Counted from the first letter of the stretch, positions 1 to 6,583 are shown. The stretch is 6,583 nt of DNA from Candidatus Cloacimonadota bacterium (GCA_027858325.1 JAQICU010000307.1:1-6583), one strand, 5' to 3'. Notes: generated by a model not told the origin, from the letters alone. Made by a program: numbers and translations.

Positions 1-545
1 CCGAGTTTCTCAAAAATAATATTGCCTTTTTCGGAAATAGCATTTTGATTGATAGGATTTCCAGAATAAACTGCATTTTCTTTGGGTAAATGTTTTATTG
101 CATCGTGATTTCCTAGAAACACTTTTGTTGCGTATTTGCTAAGTAGTTTTGTGGTTGCACCCGGATAGCTGTTCTGTTCCTGAAGGAAAATTGGAACTTT
201 TAGCAAATGAGCTGCATAACCCACAGGACCGCTGACGAATCCGCCGGTTCCAAGAAATGCATCAGGTTCAAATTTGCTAATAATTTTTTTGGAATTAATA
301 GTACTTTTAATAAGTTTGAATGGAAATTTAAGATGCGAAACAGTAATTTTACGGTAGAATTTCTGAACATTAATTTCAGCAAATTCAATATCCTGTTTCA
401 TTACCAGTTTCTGTTCCATACTGTTCCTGTTCCCAACAAAAAGAATTTGGACTCCTTCCTTAATGAGCTCTTTGGCAATGGAAATTGCCGGCACAATATG
501 TCCACCGGTTCCCCCTGCTGCAATAATAACTCTTTTGTTTTCCAT
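1..545 (-). CDS. murG: MurG, lipid II-forming GlcNAc transferase (N-terminal half, 3' end beyond window)
   Basis: Translating the minus strand from the ATG at 545 gives 181 residues with no stop before the window edge, about half the usual 350-370 residues of MurG. This family transfers GlcNAc from UDP-GlcNAc to lipid I at the inner face of the cytoplasmic membrane, making lipid II. Visible signatures are the glycine-rich loop GGTGGHIVPA at residues 11-20, including the conserved His16, then GTGGFVSGP at 99-107, EQNSYPG at 123-129, and SGNPIN at 161-166. These cover the acceptor-binding N-terminal Rossmann domain and the approach to the linker. The ATG is supported by a good Shine-Dalgarno site AAAGGAA five bases upstream. 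The gene starts 10 bp after the ftsW stop, the usual place for murG. One oddity is that the residue after GNP(V/I), normally Arg, is Asn166 here. The C-terminal UDP-GlcNAc-binding domain is not in the window, so integrity of the whole gene cannot be judged. Confidence 0.96.
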   Translation of the reverse strand, partial: MENKRVIIAAGGTGGHIVPAISIAKELIKEGVQILFVGNRNSMEQKLVMKQDIEFAEINVQKFYRKITVSHLKFPFKLIKSTINSKKIISKFEPDAFLGTGGFVSGPVGYAAHLLKVPIFLQEQNSYPGATTKLLSKYATKVFLGNHDAIKHLPKENAVYSGNPINQNAISEKGNIIFEKL

Positions 546-550
546 CTAAA

Positions 551-557
551 TTCCTTT
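551..557 (-). promoter_or_regulatory. Ribosome binding site of murG
   Basis: On the minus strand AAAGGAA lies five bases before the murG ATG. It overlaps the ftsW stop codon TAA (558-556), so ribosomes finishing ftsW sit on the murG initiation region. This fits translational coupling and fixes the murG start. Confidence 0.75.
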
Positions 558-1701
558 AATAATTCTGCAGTTTTTGCTTAGTTGCGCTTATATTAAGCAG
601 AAGTCCTACAGAAAATGAATTTACTAATAATGATGTACCACCATAACTTATAAATGGCAATGTTACCCCTGTTGCCGGCAATACAGCCATAGAAACACCA
701 ATGTTAACCATTGCATTGAAAAATATATTCATTCCTAAACCGATACCTGCCAATTTTAGGAATATATCATCCTGTCGTAGAGAGTTAATAACTGCCCTTG
801 TAAATAGTAAGATAAATAATCCAATTACAACAAGTGCTCCTATAAATCCAAATTCTTCACCAATTATCGAAAATATGTAATCGGTTTTGGCTTCGGGCAG
901 AAAATAATGTTTACCGGTACCTCTTGTTGGTGTCGTTCCGGTTAATCTCCCTCCCGATAATGAGAGTAAACTTTCTCTAACCTGGTAATCCTGATTTCCT
1001 GTGTATTCATTTTCTTTGTTCATAGCTTTATGAAAAAGAGAATACTTGGTATAGATTTTCATTCTTTCGGAACGGTATGTGGGACCAAGTTGGATTACTA
1101 AAAGTGCTAAAATCAGACAGGTTGCAAGAATAATACAAATCGTCGATAACCTGATCTTCGCTATGAATAATAGAGAAAGTAGAGTAATACCGGATATTAC
1201 TAATGGACTGAAATGTTTCTCAAATAAAATCAACAAATAGATGATGATAGTTACTATTATAAGTTGATTAAAGTGTTTCCAGAAACGCTTGGGTCTGGTA
1301 TCATCAATATATCTTTTTCGCTTATCTAAGATATGTGCAAAATAGAAAATAAGAATTATTCTAGCTAGTAAACTTGGCTGAATATTGATCTTCCAAATGC
1401 GAATACTTCTTACTGCACCTTTAACCGTTACTCCAAATATAAGAACAGATATCAACATAAGTATAATGATCAATAAAAGTGGGAAAATCAACTTTCTAAA
1501 TTTTTCCAGATCTATAACTTTAAATGCAAAAATAAGCGAACCAAAAGAAAGCAAGAGCCAGATGGATTGGCGATAGAAGAAATCCATGGTAGATCTCACT
1601 GAGCTTATGTTTAGCTGCATGAAAATTCCAATAGCTATTAAAACGAAATATGTAAAGAGTAGTAAATAATCGTATTGAGCAATATAGGTTTTGGTTTTCA
1701 T
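556..1701 (-). CDS. ftsW: FtsW-type SEDS peptidoglycan polymerase, divergent
   Basis: A 381-residue, strongly hydrophobic protein with about ten membrane segments, matching the size and layout of the SEDS family (FtsW/RodA/SpoVE). FtsW polymerises lipid II into glycan strands at the division septum with its partner transpeptidase FtsI. Clear signatures lie in the second half: LPEAKTDYIFSIIGEEFGF at residues 268-286, with Asp274 matching the catalytic Asp of the family, and the C-terminal LPATGVTLPFISYGGTSLL at 341-359 followed by GLLLNIS at 366-372. The first half is less orthodox. The usual GAxRWI...QPSExxK motif reads GAVRSIRIWKINIQPSLLAR (95-114), with Leu111 for Glu and Arg114 for Lys. 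The usual PDxG/S after the next helices reads EKHFS (161-165). FtsW rather than RodA is inferred from position between murD and murG. The ATG overlaps the murD stop as ATGA and is preceded by AAGG eight bases upstream. Function as a polymerase is likely because the Asp is kept, but the altered motifs leave some doubt. Confidence 0.93.
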   Translation of the reverse strand: MKTKTYIAQYDYLLLFTYFVLIAIGIFMQLNISSVRSTMDFFYRQSIWLLLSFGSLIFAFKVIDLEKFRKLIFPLLLIIILMLISVLIFGVTVKGAVRSIRIWKINIQPSLLARIILIFYFAHILDKRKRYIDDTRPKRFWKHFNQLIIVTIIIYLLILFEKHFSPLVISGITLLSLLFIAKIRLSTICIILATCLILALLVIQLGPTYRSERMKIYTKYSLFHKAMNKENEYTGNQDYQVRESLLSLSGGRLTGTTPTRGTGKHYFLPEAKTDYIFSIIGEEFGFIGALVVIGLFILLFTRAVINSLRQDDIFLKLAGIGLGMNIFFNAMVNIGVSMAVLPATGVTLPFISYGGTSLLVNSFSVGLLLNISATKQKLQNY

Positions 1702-3026
1702 TTTTTTAGCCTTGAAACAATTTTTTTAAAGGTATTACCACGCTCTTCGAAATTTTTGAATCTATCATAACTTGTGCAGGCAGGAGAAAGAACAATGATA
1801 TCTCCTTCTTCAGATTCAGAGAATGCTTTTTTGATAACATCTTCAAATTCTTTGACAGAGGCAATTTCAACAGAACCTTCAAATGCACTTTTCATTTCAT
1901 CTATTGTGTCTCCGGTAAGATATACTTTTTTTGCTCGATCTTTCAGATAGGGTATCAAGATACTGTAATCTTCACCTTTTCCGGCTCCGCCCATGATAAT
2001 TCTTATTTGTGTGTCAAAAGATTGTAATGCATATTTCACCGAATCTGTATTTGTAGCTTTTGAATCGTTGTAGAATTTTATTCCATCAACTTCTTTTACA
2101 AATTCCATACGGTGGGCAAGAGGTGAGAAAGTTTCAAGAGATTTTTGAATTATCTCTTTTTTAATTCCAAAGGGAGAAACTGCCAGAATTGCACTCATCA
2201 TATTTGCGATGTTGTGCGGACCGTGAATTGATGTGTTCTGAATAGAGTATTTTTGCAAATCAAACACAATAACATTTTCTTCAAAATAAATATCCGTTTT
2301 AGAGTTTAGAGAAAAATATTTGGGGTCAGAATTGATCTTATAAATAAATTTTGCAGAAGTAGCATCATCCAGATTTAAGATTGCAAGGTCTTGGGAATTC
2401 TGATTCTGGAAGATATTAAATTTAGTTTCTGCATAATCATCAAAACTTTTATAACGGTTTAAATGATCCGGTGTAATATTAAGAATTGCTGCTACATCAG
2501 CTCTGAATGTGTCAATGAGCTCAAGTTGGAAGCTGCTGAGTTCTAACACAATAAAATCAATTTTTTCTTTCTCAATCGGGTAGGAAGAAAATGCCGTTCC
2601 AATATTTCCTGCGAGGATCGAATGATATCCGGTAGTTTGTAAAATATGATGAATAAGGCTTGCGGTTGTGCTTTTACCATTGGAACCTGTAATAGCAATT
2701 ATTTTGCTGTGAGGATGTTTAATCCTGAAACTGAATTCAATTTCACTTATGATCTCAATATTCTGTTTCTCAGCTTCCTTTAGAATTGGAATATTTCTTG
2801 GAATTCCAGGGCTTAGGATCAGTACATTATTTTGTAGGAGTTTGTCTGAGTGTCCTCCGAATTCGCATTGAAATTGATCTTTAACTTGTATGGAATTTGA
2901 TATTTCATTTTCATTTTTAAACTCGCTGATAAATGCAATTCCACCAAGTTCTTTGATTTTGGCAGCGGCGGAAATTCCACTTCTCGCCATTCCAAGAATT
3001 CCAAATTTCCTATTTTTAACTTCCAT
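1698..3026 (-). CDS. murD: MurD, UDP-MurNAc-L-alanine:D-glutamate ligase
   Basis: A complete 442-residue protein, close to the 438 residues of E. coli MurD. This cytoplasmic ATP-dependent ligase adds D-glutamate to UDP-MurNAc-L-Ala. The N-terminal UDP-binding domain begins with GILGMARSGIS (9-19) and carries LSPGIP (71-76). The central ATPase domain has the P-loop ITGSNGKSTT (112-121), AGNIG (139-143), LELSSFQLE (161-169) and the block LNITPDHLNRYKS (182-194). Lys202 in ETKFNIF is the expected carbamoylated, metal-bridging lysine. GPHNIANMMSAI (269-280) leads into the C-terminal domain, with AHRMEFV (304-310), FYNDSKATNTDSV (318-330), and LSPACTSYDRF (413-423) followed by KNFEERG (424-430). 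All expected catalytic blocks are present. The ATG at 3026 lies three bases after the mraY stop, and the Rossmann strand begins directly after it, which supports this start. The last codons read CTA AAA AAA TGA, so the gene ends on a run of seven A that runs into the ftsW start codon. Confidence 0.98.
   Translation of the reverse strand: MEVKNRKFGILGMARSGISAAAKIKELGGIAFISEFKNENEISNSIQVKDQFQCEFGGHSDKLLQNNVLILSPGIPRNIPILKEAEKQNIEIISEIEFSFRIKHPHSKIIAITGSNGKSTTASLIHHILQTTGYHSILAGNIGTAFSSYPIEKEKIDFIVLELSSFQLELIDTFRADVAAILNITPDHLNRYKSFDDYAETKFNIFQNQNSQDLAILNLDDATSAKFIYKINSDPKYFSLNSKTDIYFEENVIVFDLQKYSIQNTSIHGPHNIANMMSAILAVSPFGIKKEIIQKSLETFSPLAHRMEFVKEVDGIKFYNDSKATNTDSVKYALQSFDTQIRIIMGGAGKGEDYSILIPYLKDRAKKVYLTGDTIDEMKSAFEGSVEIASVKEFEDVIKKAFSESEEGDIIVLSPACTSYDRFKNFEERGNTFKKIVSRLKK
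1710..1713 (-). promoter_or_regulatory. Ribosome binding site of ftsW inside the murD 3' end
   Basis: AAGG on the minus strand, inside the last codons of murD, sits eight bases before the ftsW ATG. The bases between are mostly the A run at 1701-1707, of which 1701 is the A of the ATG. It is a plausible short Shine-Dalgarno site, and together with the ATGA overlap it suggests coupled re-initiation. Confidence 0.55.
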
Positions 3027-3029
3027 TTT

Positions 3030-4145
3030 CTACCTGAGTTTCAAAGTCGCTAAGCCTACACCTACAAGAAGTGCAGCTACTATCCAAAACCTGATCACTA
3101 TCTTTTCTTCTGAAATTCCCTTTAGCTCGTAATGATGATGTATTGGAGCACAAAGGAAAGCCCGTTTACCAGTACCTGTTTTATGTCTTGTATATTTAAA
3201 ATAATAACGTTGAATGATAGTTGAAAGAGCTTCAATTACGAATACTCCACCGATAATTGCAAAGAATATCTCTTCTCTAAGTAGCACAGCTAGAACGGCT
3301 AAAATGCCACCTAATGAAAGTGATCCCGTATCACCAAGTATGATCTGTGCCGGTTTTACATTGTACCATAAAAACCCAAGTAATGTTCCAATAAGTGCTG
3401 CGATGAAAACTGTTAATTCACCGGCATTTTGAATAAAACCCAGATTCAAATATTCTGCCAAAACAAAATTACCTTTGATATAAGCCATTATGCCAAGTCC
3501 GAGAGCAGCAATAGCAACAGTTCCACCAGCTAATCCATCCAGACCGTCAGTTAAATTTACAGCATTTGAAGTAGCTGTGACCATGAAAATAACAAATGGG
3601 ATGAATAGGAGTTTTAACTGGATTGAACTTCCTTTAAAAAATGGTAAATTTATTTTTGTGATTATATCCGGATTTTGTGAACCATAGTATAAAGCAAGTG
3701 CTATAAGTAAGCCCAGGGTGATCTGAGCAAGTAATTTGTATTTTGCAATCAATCCTTTTTTTGCTTTTAAAAAATTCTTAAGATAGTCATCAAGAAACCC
3801 GGTTGCACCTAACCAGATCGTAGTAATTATCATGATCAAGACATAACTATTTACGAGATTATTCCATAAAAGTACAGAGAGTAATATACTGCAGATCACA
3901 ATAAGACCACCCATAGTAGGTGTTCCTTCCTTTTCTTTGTGCGAGATTGGTACATACTCATTTATACTTTCAACAGCTTGGTGTTTTTTTAACATTTTAA
4001 TAAATTTAGGTCCTAAAACGATCGAGAAAAAAATTGCAGTGATAAAAGCTGCAATTGATCGGAAAGTTACATATTGAAATACGTTGAATACGCTGTAACC
4101 AAATACTTCCGTGTTGGCTAAAGGGGCAAAAAGGTGATAGAACAT
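3030..4145 (-). CDS. mraY: MraY, phospho-MurNAc-pentapeptide transferase (lipid I synthase)
   Basis: A complete 371-residue integral membrane protein (E. coli MraY has 360), with hydrophobic segments consistent with the ten helices of the family. It transfers phospho-MurNAc-pentapeptide from the UDP-linked precursor to undecaprenyl phosphate, giving lipid I and UMP at the inner face of the membrane. Signature blocks are all present: HKEKEGTPTMGGL at residues 69-81, the Mg-linked aspartates in FLDDYLK (117-123; Asp119 and Asp120), NAVNLTDGLDGLAGG (194-208; Asp200), YNVKPAQIILGDTGSLSLGG (261-280; Asp272), and the histidine motif APIHHHYELKG (333-343; His336-338). The long N-terminus beginning MFYHLFAPL, with FNVFQYVTFR at 20-29, resembles the Gram-negative form of the enzyme. 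The ATG lies two bases after the murE-murF stop with AGGAAGG eight bases upstream. Nothing is missing or truncated. Confidence 0.98.
   Translation of the reverse strand: MFYHLFAPLANTEVFGYSVFNVFQYVTFRSIAAFITAIFFSIVLGPKFIKMLKKHQAVESINEYVPISHKEKEGTPTMGGLIVICSILLSVLLWNNLVNSYVLIMIITTIWLGATGFLDDYLKNFLKAKKGLIAKYKLLAQITLGLLIALALYYGSQNPDIITKINLPFFKGSSIQLKLLFIPFVIFMVTATSNAVNLTDGLDGLAGGTVAIAALGLGIMAYIKGNFVLAEYLNLGFIQNAGELTVFIAALIGTLLGFLWYNVKPAQIILGDTGSLSLGGILAVLAVLLREEIFFAIIGGVFVIEALSTIIQRYYFKYTRHKTGTGKRAFLCAPIHHHYELKGISEEKIVIRFWIVAALLVGVGLATLKLR
3033..3035 (-). promoter_or_regulatory. Ribosome binding site of murD at the mraY stop
   Basis: The last coding bases of mraY and its stop codon read CTC AGG TAG. 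The AGG stands six bases before the murD ATG and is the only Shine-Dalgarno-like stretch there. It is weak, so murD translation may depend partly on ribosomes ending mraY. Confidence 0.45.
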
Positions 4146-4147
4146 TT

Positions 4148-6583
4148 TTAAATCCTTCCTATTATTTTTTCTAATTTTATTCCATTAGAAGCTTTGATGA
4201 GAACAATTGCATTTACTGGAATTTTTTCTAACAATCCAGATGATAATAATTGGTCAACATCATCAAAATGTGCATCAGCATTGAATACGCGAGATATATT
4301 GCCAACGGATAACAACTGTTTGTAATTCATCTCTTTAAGCACGATCAACATATTTTCGTGCAGTTCTTTTGTCAATTTTCCAAGCTCAAGCATATCTCCA
4401 AGAATTGCATAATGCGGTTTTTCCACTTCATATTCATTCCAGAACTCAATTGCAGCTTTCATAGAATCGGGATTTGCATTATAACAATCAACCAGTAATG
4501 TTTTCCCATTTTGTTTGATTATTTCCATACGTTGAGAGATTTGAAGTGGTTTATTTAATCCATTCTGAATTACATCTCTTTCTATTTGCAGTTTTATGGC
4601 AATTGAAATTGCAATTCCAGCATTAAAAGAGTACTTGGTAAAAGGAGTTGGAATGGAAAATTCAATATCATTAACTTTGAACAAAGTATTGTTGCTGTCT
4701 GTGTGAATATCGGTAAATCTGAAGTCAGAATGAGGAGATGAACCGAAAGAGATACCTGAGAATTCTTTGAATCTATCATCATCAGCAGGGAAGAATTTAA
4801 GCTCTAAGTTTTGCTGGAAGAGTGCGGATTTTTCTTTGAATACACCTGATTCATCTTTTAAGAATTCAAGGTGTGAAGCTCCGATAGAAATGATAACACC
4901 AATATCCGGTTTTGTGATCTCAGCCAGTTTTTTAATCTCTCCAAATTGATTTGTTCCAAGCTCTAATATTGAATATTTATACTTTGGATCCAGCCGGAAA
5001 ATCGTTTTAGGAACACCAACGAGATTATTTTCATTCCCAAACGTTCTATGTGTTGCAGCAACTTCAGATAAAATATTATACAGATATTCTTTCATTGTTG
5101 TTTTACCAAAACTTCCGGTTAGGGCAATTGTTTTAAGATCGAACTGGCTTTTATAGATCTTTGCCAGAAGTGCATAAGCTTCTAAGGTGTCTTGTACCCG
5201 TATAATATTTGTTGAATTGCTCTGGTAATCCATGTTTACAACAGCCCAGCAGTTTTTCTTTTTGAGTATAGCTTCTACATAATTATGACCATCAAAATTC
5301 TCACCTTTGATAGCAAAGAAAAGAGAATTCTCACTTATTGAGCGTGAATCTGTAGAAATATTCTCAATAAGAGGCTCATTACCAATTATCAAGTTCTGCT
5401 GGAAGATCAACTCAAGCTGAAGCGGATCTAAAGGAAGAGAAAGAGAATCATTATAAATACAAGAATGAGAAACTACATTTTCAGCTTCTTGAATATCATC
5501 AAAATAAAATTTCTCTCCTTTAACCTCCTGATATTTCTCATGACCCTTTCCAGCAATAAGAACAATATCATTTTCATTTGCGAAATTAATTGCAGTTTGA
5601 ATGGCTCTCTTTCTGTCGCGAATTATCCAGAATTGCGTTGTCTCTTCAGCATCTCTGATTATGTCTCGAATAATATCAGCAGGTTCTTCATCACGTGGAT
5701 TGTCATTTGTAACGATTATTCTATCAGCAAAACGTGAAGCCTTAAGCATTTTAGATCGTTTGCTTTTATCACGATTACCACCAGCTCCAAATACGCAGAT
5801 AATTTTTCTTTTCTTGATTTCTTTAAGAGTTTTAAGAACATTCTCCAGGGCATCGGGTGTGTGAGCATAATCTACATAAATGCCGATATTGCGATCATTA
5901 GGAACTTGCTGCAACCGGCCGGGAATGCAGTTGATATTTTGAATAGATTTAATGATATTTTGTGCACTGGTTTTTCCTAATAGATCAAGTGCTACTGAAA
6001 AGGCAGTTGCAATATTGAAGATATTGTATTTACCTATCAATTTTGTTTTAAATTGGTACTCATTCTTTTTGAAGTTTAACTTGAAGTTTGAGCCTGAGAT
6101 ACTGAAATCATGTTCTCCAATAAAAACTTCACCATCAAAAAAAGAAATCCCATATTTAGTGAATGAGCATTTTCTATATAATCTTTCTCCATGTTCATCA
6201 TCTATATTAATAAAAGCTCTATCTGTATTTTCAAATAATTTAAATTTTGTTTTTGCATATTCATTTAGTGTTATGTGAAAATCAAGATGATCTTGAGTGA
6301 GATTTGTGAAAACTGCAGTATGAAATTTTATTGCAAATGTTCTATCTAACGATAATGCATGTGAAGATACTTCCATGATCACAAATTCTACATTTGCATC
6401 GATCATTTTGCAAAAGATCAAATTCAGATCGATGATATCCGGAGTGGTTCTTTCAGATTTATGGATCACTCCGTTTATTGAGTAGCCCAGAGTTCCGATA
6501 AGACCAACTTTTTTACCATTATCTAAGAGTATTCTTTCGAGAATATTGCCAATAGTTGTTTTCCCATTTGTACCGGTTATTCC
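4148..6583 (-). CDS. murE-murF: MurE-MurF fusion: meso-DAP-adding ligase joined to D-Ala-D-Ala-adding ligase (5' end beyond window)
   Basis: The frame is open from the window edge to TAA at 4150-4148, giving 811 visible residues; residues are numbered here from the first visible one. The first part is MurE: P-loop GITGTNGKTT (1-10), TTPD (46-49), MEVSSHAL (70-77), FTNLTQDHLD (92-101), probable carbamoylated Lys113, VDYAHTPDAL (237-246), GNRDKSKR, DNPRDEEP (294-301) and GKGHEKYQ (345-352). DNPR is the motif of meso-diaminopimelate-adding enzymes. After a linker of about 13 residues (372-384) a full MurF follows: STDSR (410-414), KGENFDGH (426-433), P-loop TGSFGKTT (489-496), ELGTNQFGEI (541-550), DCYNANPDSM (699-708), LGDMLELG (728-735) and a KASNGIKLE end. 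The protein would add meso-DAP and then D-Ala-D-Ala to UDP-MurNAc-L-Ala-D-Glu in the cytoplasm. By comparison with E. coli MurE, about 105-110 N-terminal residues (the UDP-binding domain) are missing beyond the edge. No ATG or GTG could start a separate MurF before its P-loop domain. MurE-MurF fusions are known, for example in Bordetella. Confidence 0.95.
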   Translation of the reverse strand, partial: GITGTNGKTTIGNILERILLDNGKKVGLIGTLGYSINGVIHKSERTTPDIIDLNLIFCKMIDANVEFVIMEVSSHALSLDRTFAIKFHTAVFTNLTQDHLDFHITLNEYAKTKFKLFENTDRAFINIDDEHGERLYRKCSFTKYGISFFDGEVFIGEHDFSISGSNFKLNFKKNEYQFKTKLIGKYNIFNIATAFSVALDLLGKTSAQNIIKSIQNINCIPGRLQQVPNDRNIGIYVDYAHTPDALENVLKTLKEIKKRKIICVFGAGGNRDKSKRSKMLKASRFADRIIVTNDNPRDEEPADIIRDIIRDAEETTQFWIIRDRKRAIQTAINFANENDIVLIAGKGHEKYQEVKGEKFYFDDIQEAENVVSHSCIYNDSLSLPLDPLQLELIFQQNLIIGNEPLIENISTDSRSISENSLFFAIKGENFDGHNYVEAILKKKNCWAVVNMDYQSNSTNIIRVQDTLEAYALLAKIYKSQFDLKTIALTGSFGKTTMKEYLYNILSEVAATHRTFGNENNLVGVPKTIFRLDPKYKYSILELGTNQFGEIKKLAEITKPDIGVIISIGASHLEFLKDESGVFKEKSALFQQNLELKFFPADDDRFKEFSGISFGSSPHSDFRFTDIHTDSNNTLFKVNDIEFSIPTPFTKYSFNAGIAISIAIKLQIERDVIQNGLNKPLQISQRMEIIKQNGKTLLVDCYNANPDSMKAAIEFWNEYEVEKPHYAILGDMLELGKLTKELHENMLIVLKEMNYKQLLSVGNISRVFNADAHFDDVDQLLSSGLLEKIPVNAIVLIKASNGIKLEKIIGRI
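4154..4160 (-). promoter_or_regulatory. Ribosome binding site of mraY inside the murE-murF 3' end
   Basis: AGGAAGG on the minus strand is eight bases before the mraY ATG and lies within the final codons (Gly-Arg-Ile) of the murE-murF frame. It is the strongest Shine-Dalgarno match in the window and confirms the mraY start at 4145. Confidence 0.75.

Noticed and set aside
207..581. Open frame on the plus strand across the start of murG
   Set aside because: It is antisense to murG, shows no recognisable domain or ribosome binding site, and is explained by the AT-rich codon pattern of the real gene.
1361..1368. CTAGCTAG palindrome inside ftsW
   Set aside because: It is only eight bases long and encodes part of the QPSLLAR stretch; no sign of an operator or insertion site.
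1721..1730. Second A run in murD (TTTAAAAAAA on the minus strand) as a frameshift site
   Set aside because: In the murD frame it reads TTT AAA AAA ATT, which does not give an X_XXY_YYZ heptamer in the zero frame, and the MurD sequence continues normally.
5231..5233. ATG as a separate murF start
   Set aside because: It lies after the conserved STDSR and KGENFDGH blocks of the first MurF domain, so it would remove part of the enzyme.
5465..5864. Two overlapping plus-strand open frames opposite the MurE C-terminal domain
   Set aside because: They overlap each other and conserved MurE motifs such as DNPR; low-complexity shadow translations.
5952..6278. Open frame on the plus strand opposite the MurE part
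   Set aside because: It is antisense to strongly conserved MurE sequence and has no features of its own.
6467..6469. GTG as the start of the murE-murF protein
   Set aside because: The same frame continues upstream to the window edge with clear MurE sequence, including the P-loop GITGTNGKTT. The true start is outside the window.

Overview
This window is a stretch of the bacterial division and cell wall (dcw) cluster. All genes are on the minus strand, so transcription runs from right to left. In transcription order they are a fused murE-murF gene (5' end outside the window), mraY, murD, ftsW and murG (3' end outside the window). The order matches the classical murE-murF-mraY-murD-ftsW-murG arrangement. 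Packing is extremely tight: 2 bp between murE-murF and mraY, 3 bp between mraY and murD, a 4-bp ATGA overlap between murD and ftsW, and 10 bp between ftsW and murG. This looks like one translationally coupled operon. No intergenic stretch is long enough to hold a promoter, terminator or RNA gene, and I see no mobile element, long repeat or CRISPR array.

Together the genes cover the second half of peptidoglycan precursor synthesis. MurD adds D-glutamate to UDP-MurNAc-L-Ala. The MurE part adds a diamino acid, and its DNPR motif indicates meso-diaminopimelate. The MurF part adds D-Ala-D-Ala. MraY moves the phospho-MurNAc-pentapeptide onto undecaprenyl phosphate to give lipid I, and MurG adds GlcNAc to give lipid II. 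FtsW is the SEDS-family polymerase that uses lipid II at the septum. MurC, FtsI and FtsZ would be expected outside the window.

The organism is an AT-rich bacterium (about one third GC by eye) with meso-DAP type peptidoglycan, so probably diderm. The MurG motif LQEQNSYPG and the style of the other proteins suggest the Fibrobacterota-Chlorobiota-Bacteroidota side of the tree, perhaps a candidate phylum such as Cloacimonadota. That placement is an impression from motifs, not a demonstrated assignment.

The window is mostly core, well-known biology and I do not see an undescribed system. The points worth a second look are the in-frame MurE-MurF fusion with a very short linker, an FtsW in which several normally conserved SEDS motifs are altered while the catalytic Asp is kept, a MurG in which the usual Arg of the GNP(V/I)R motif is Asn, and an in-frame A_AAA_AAA heptamer directly before the murD stop and over the ftsW start.
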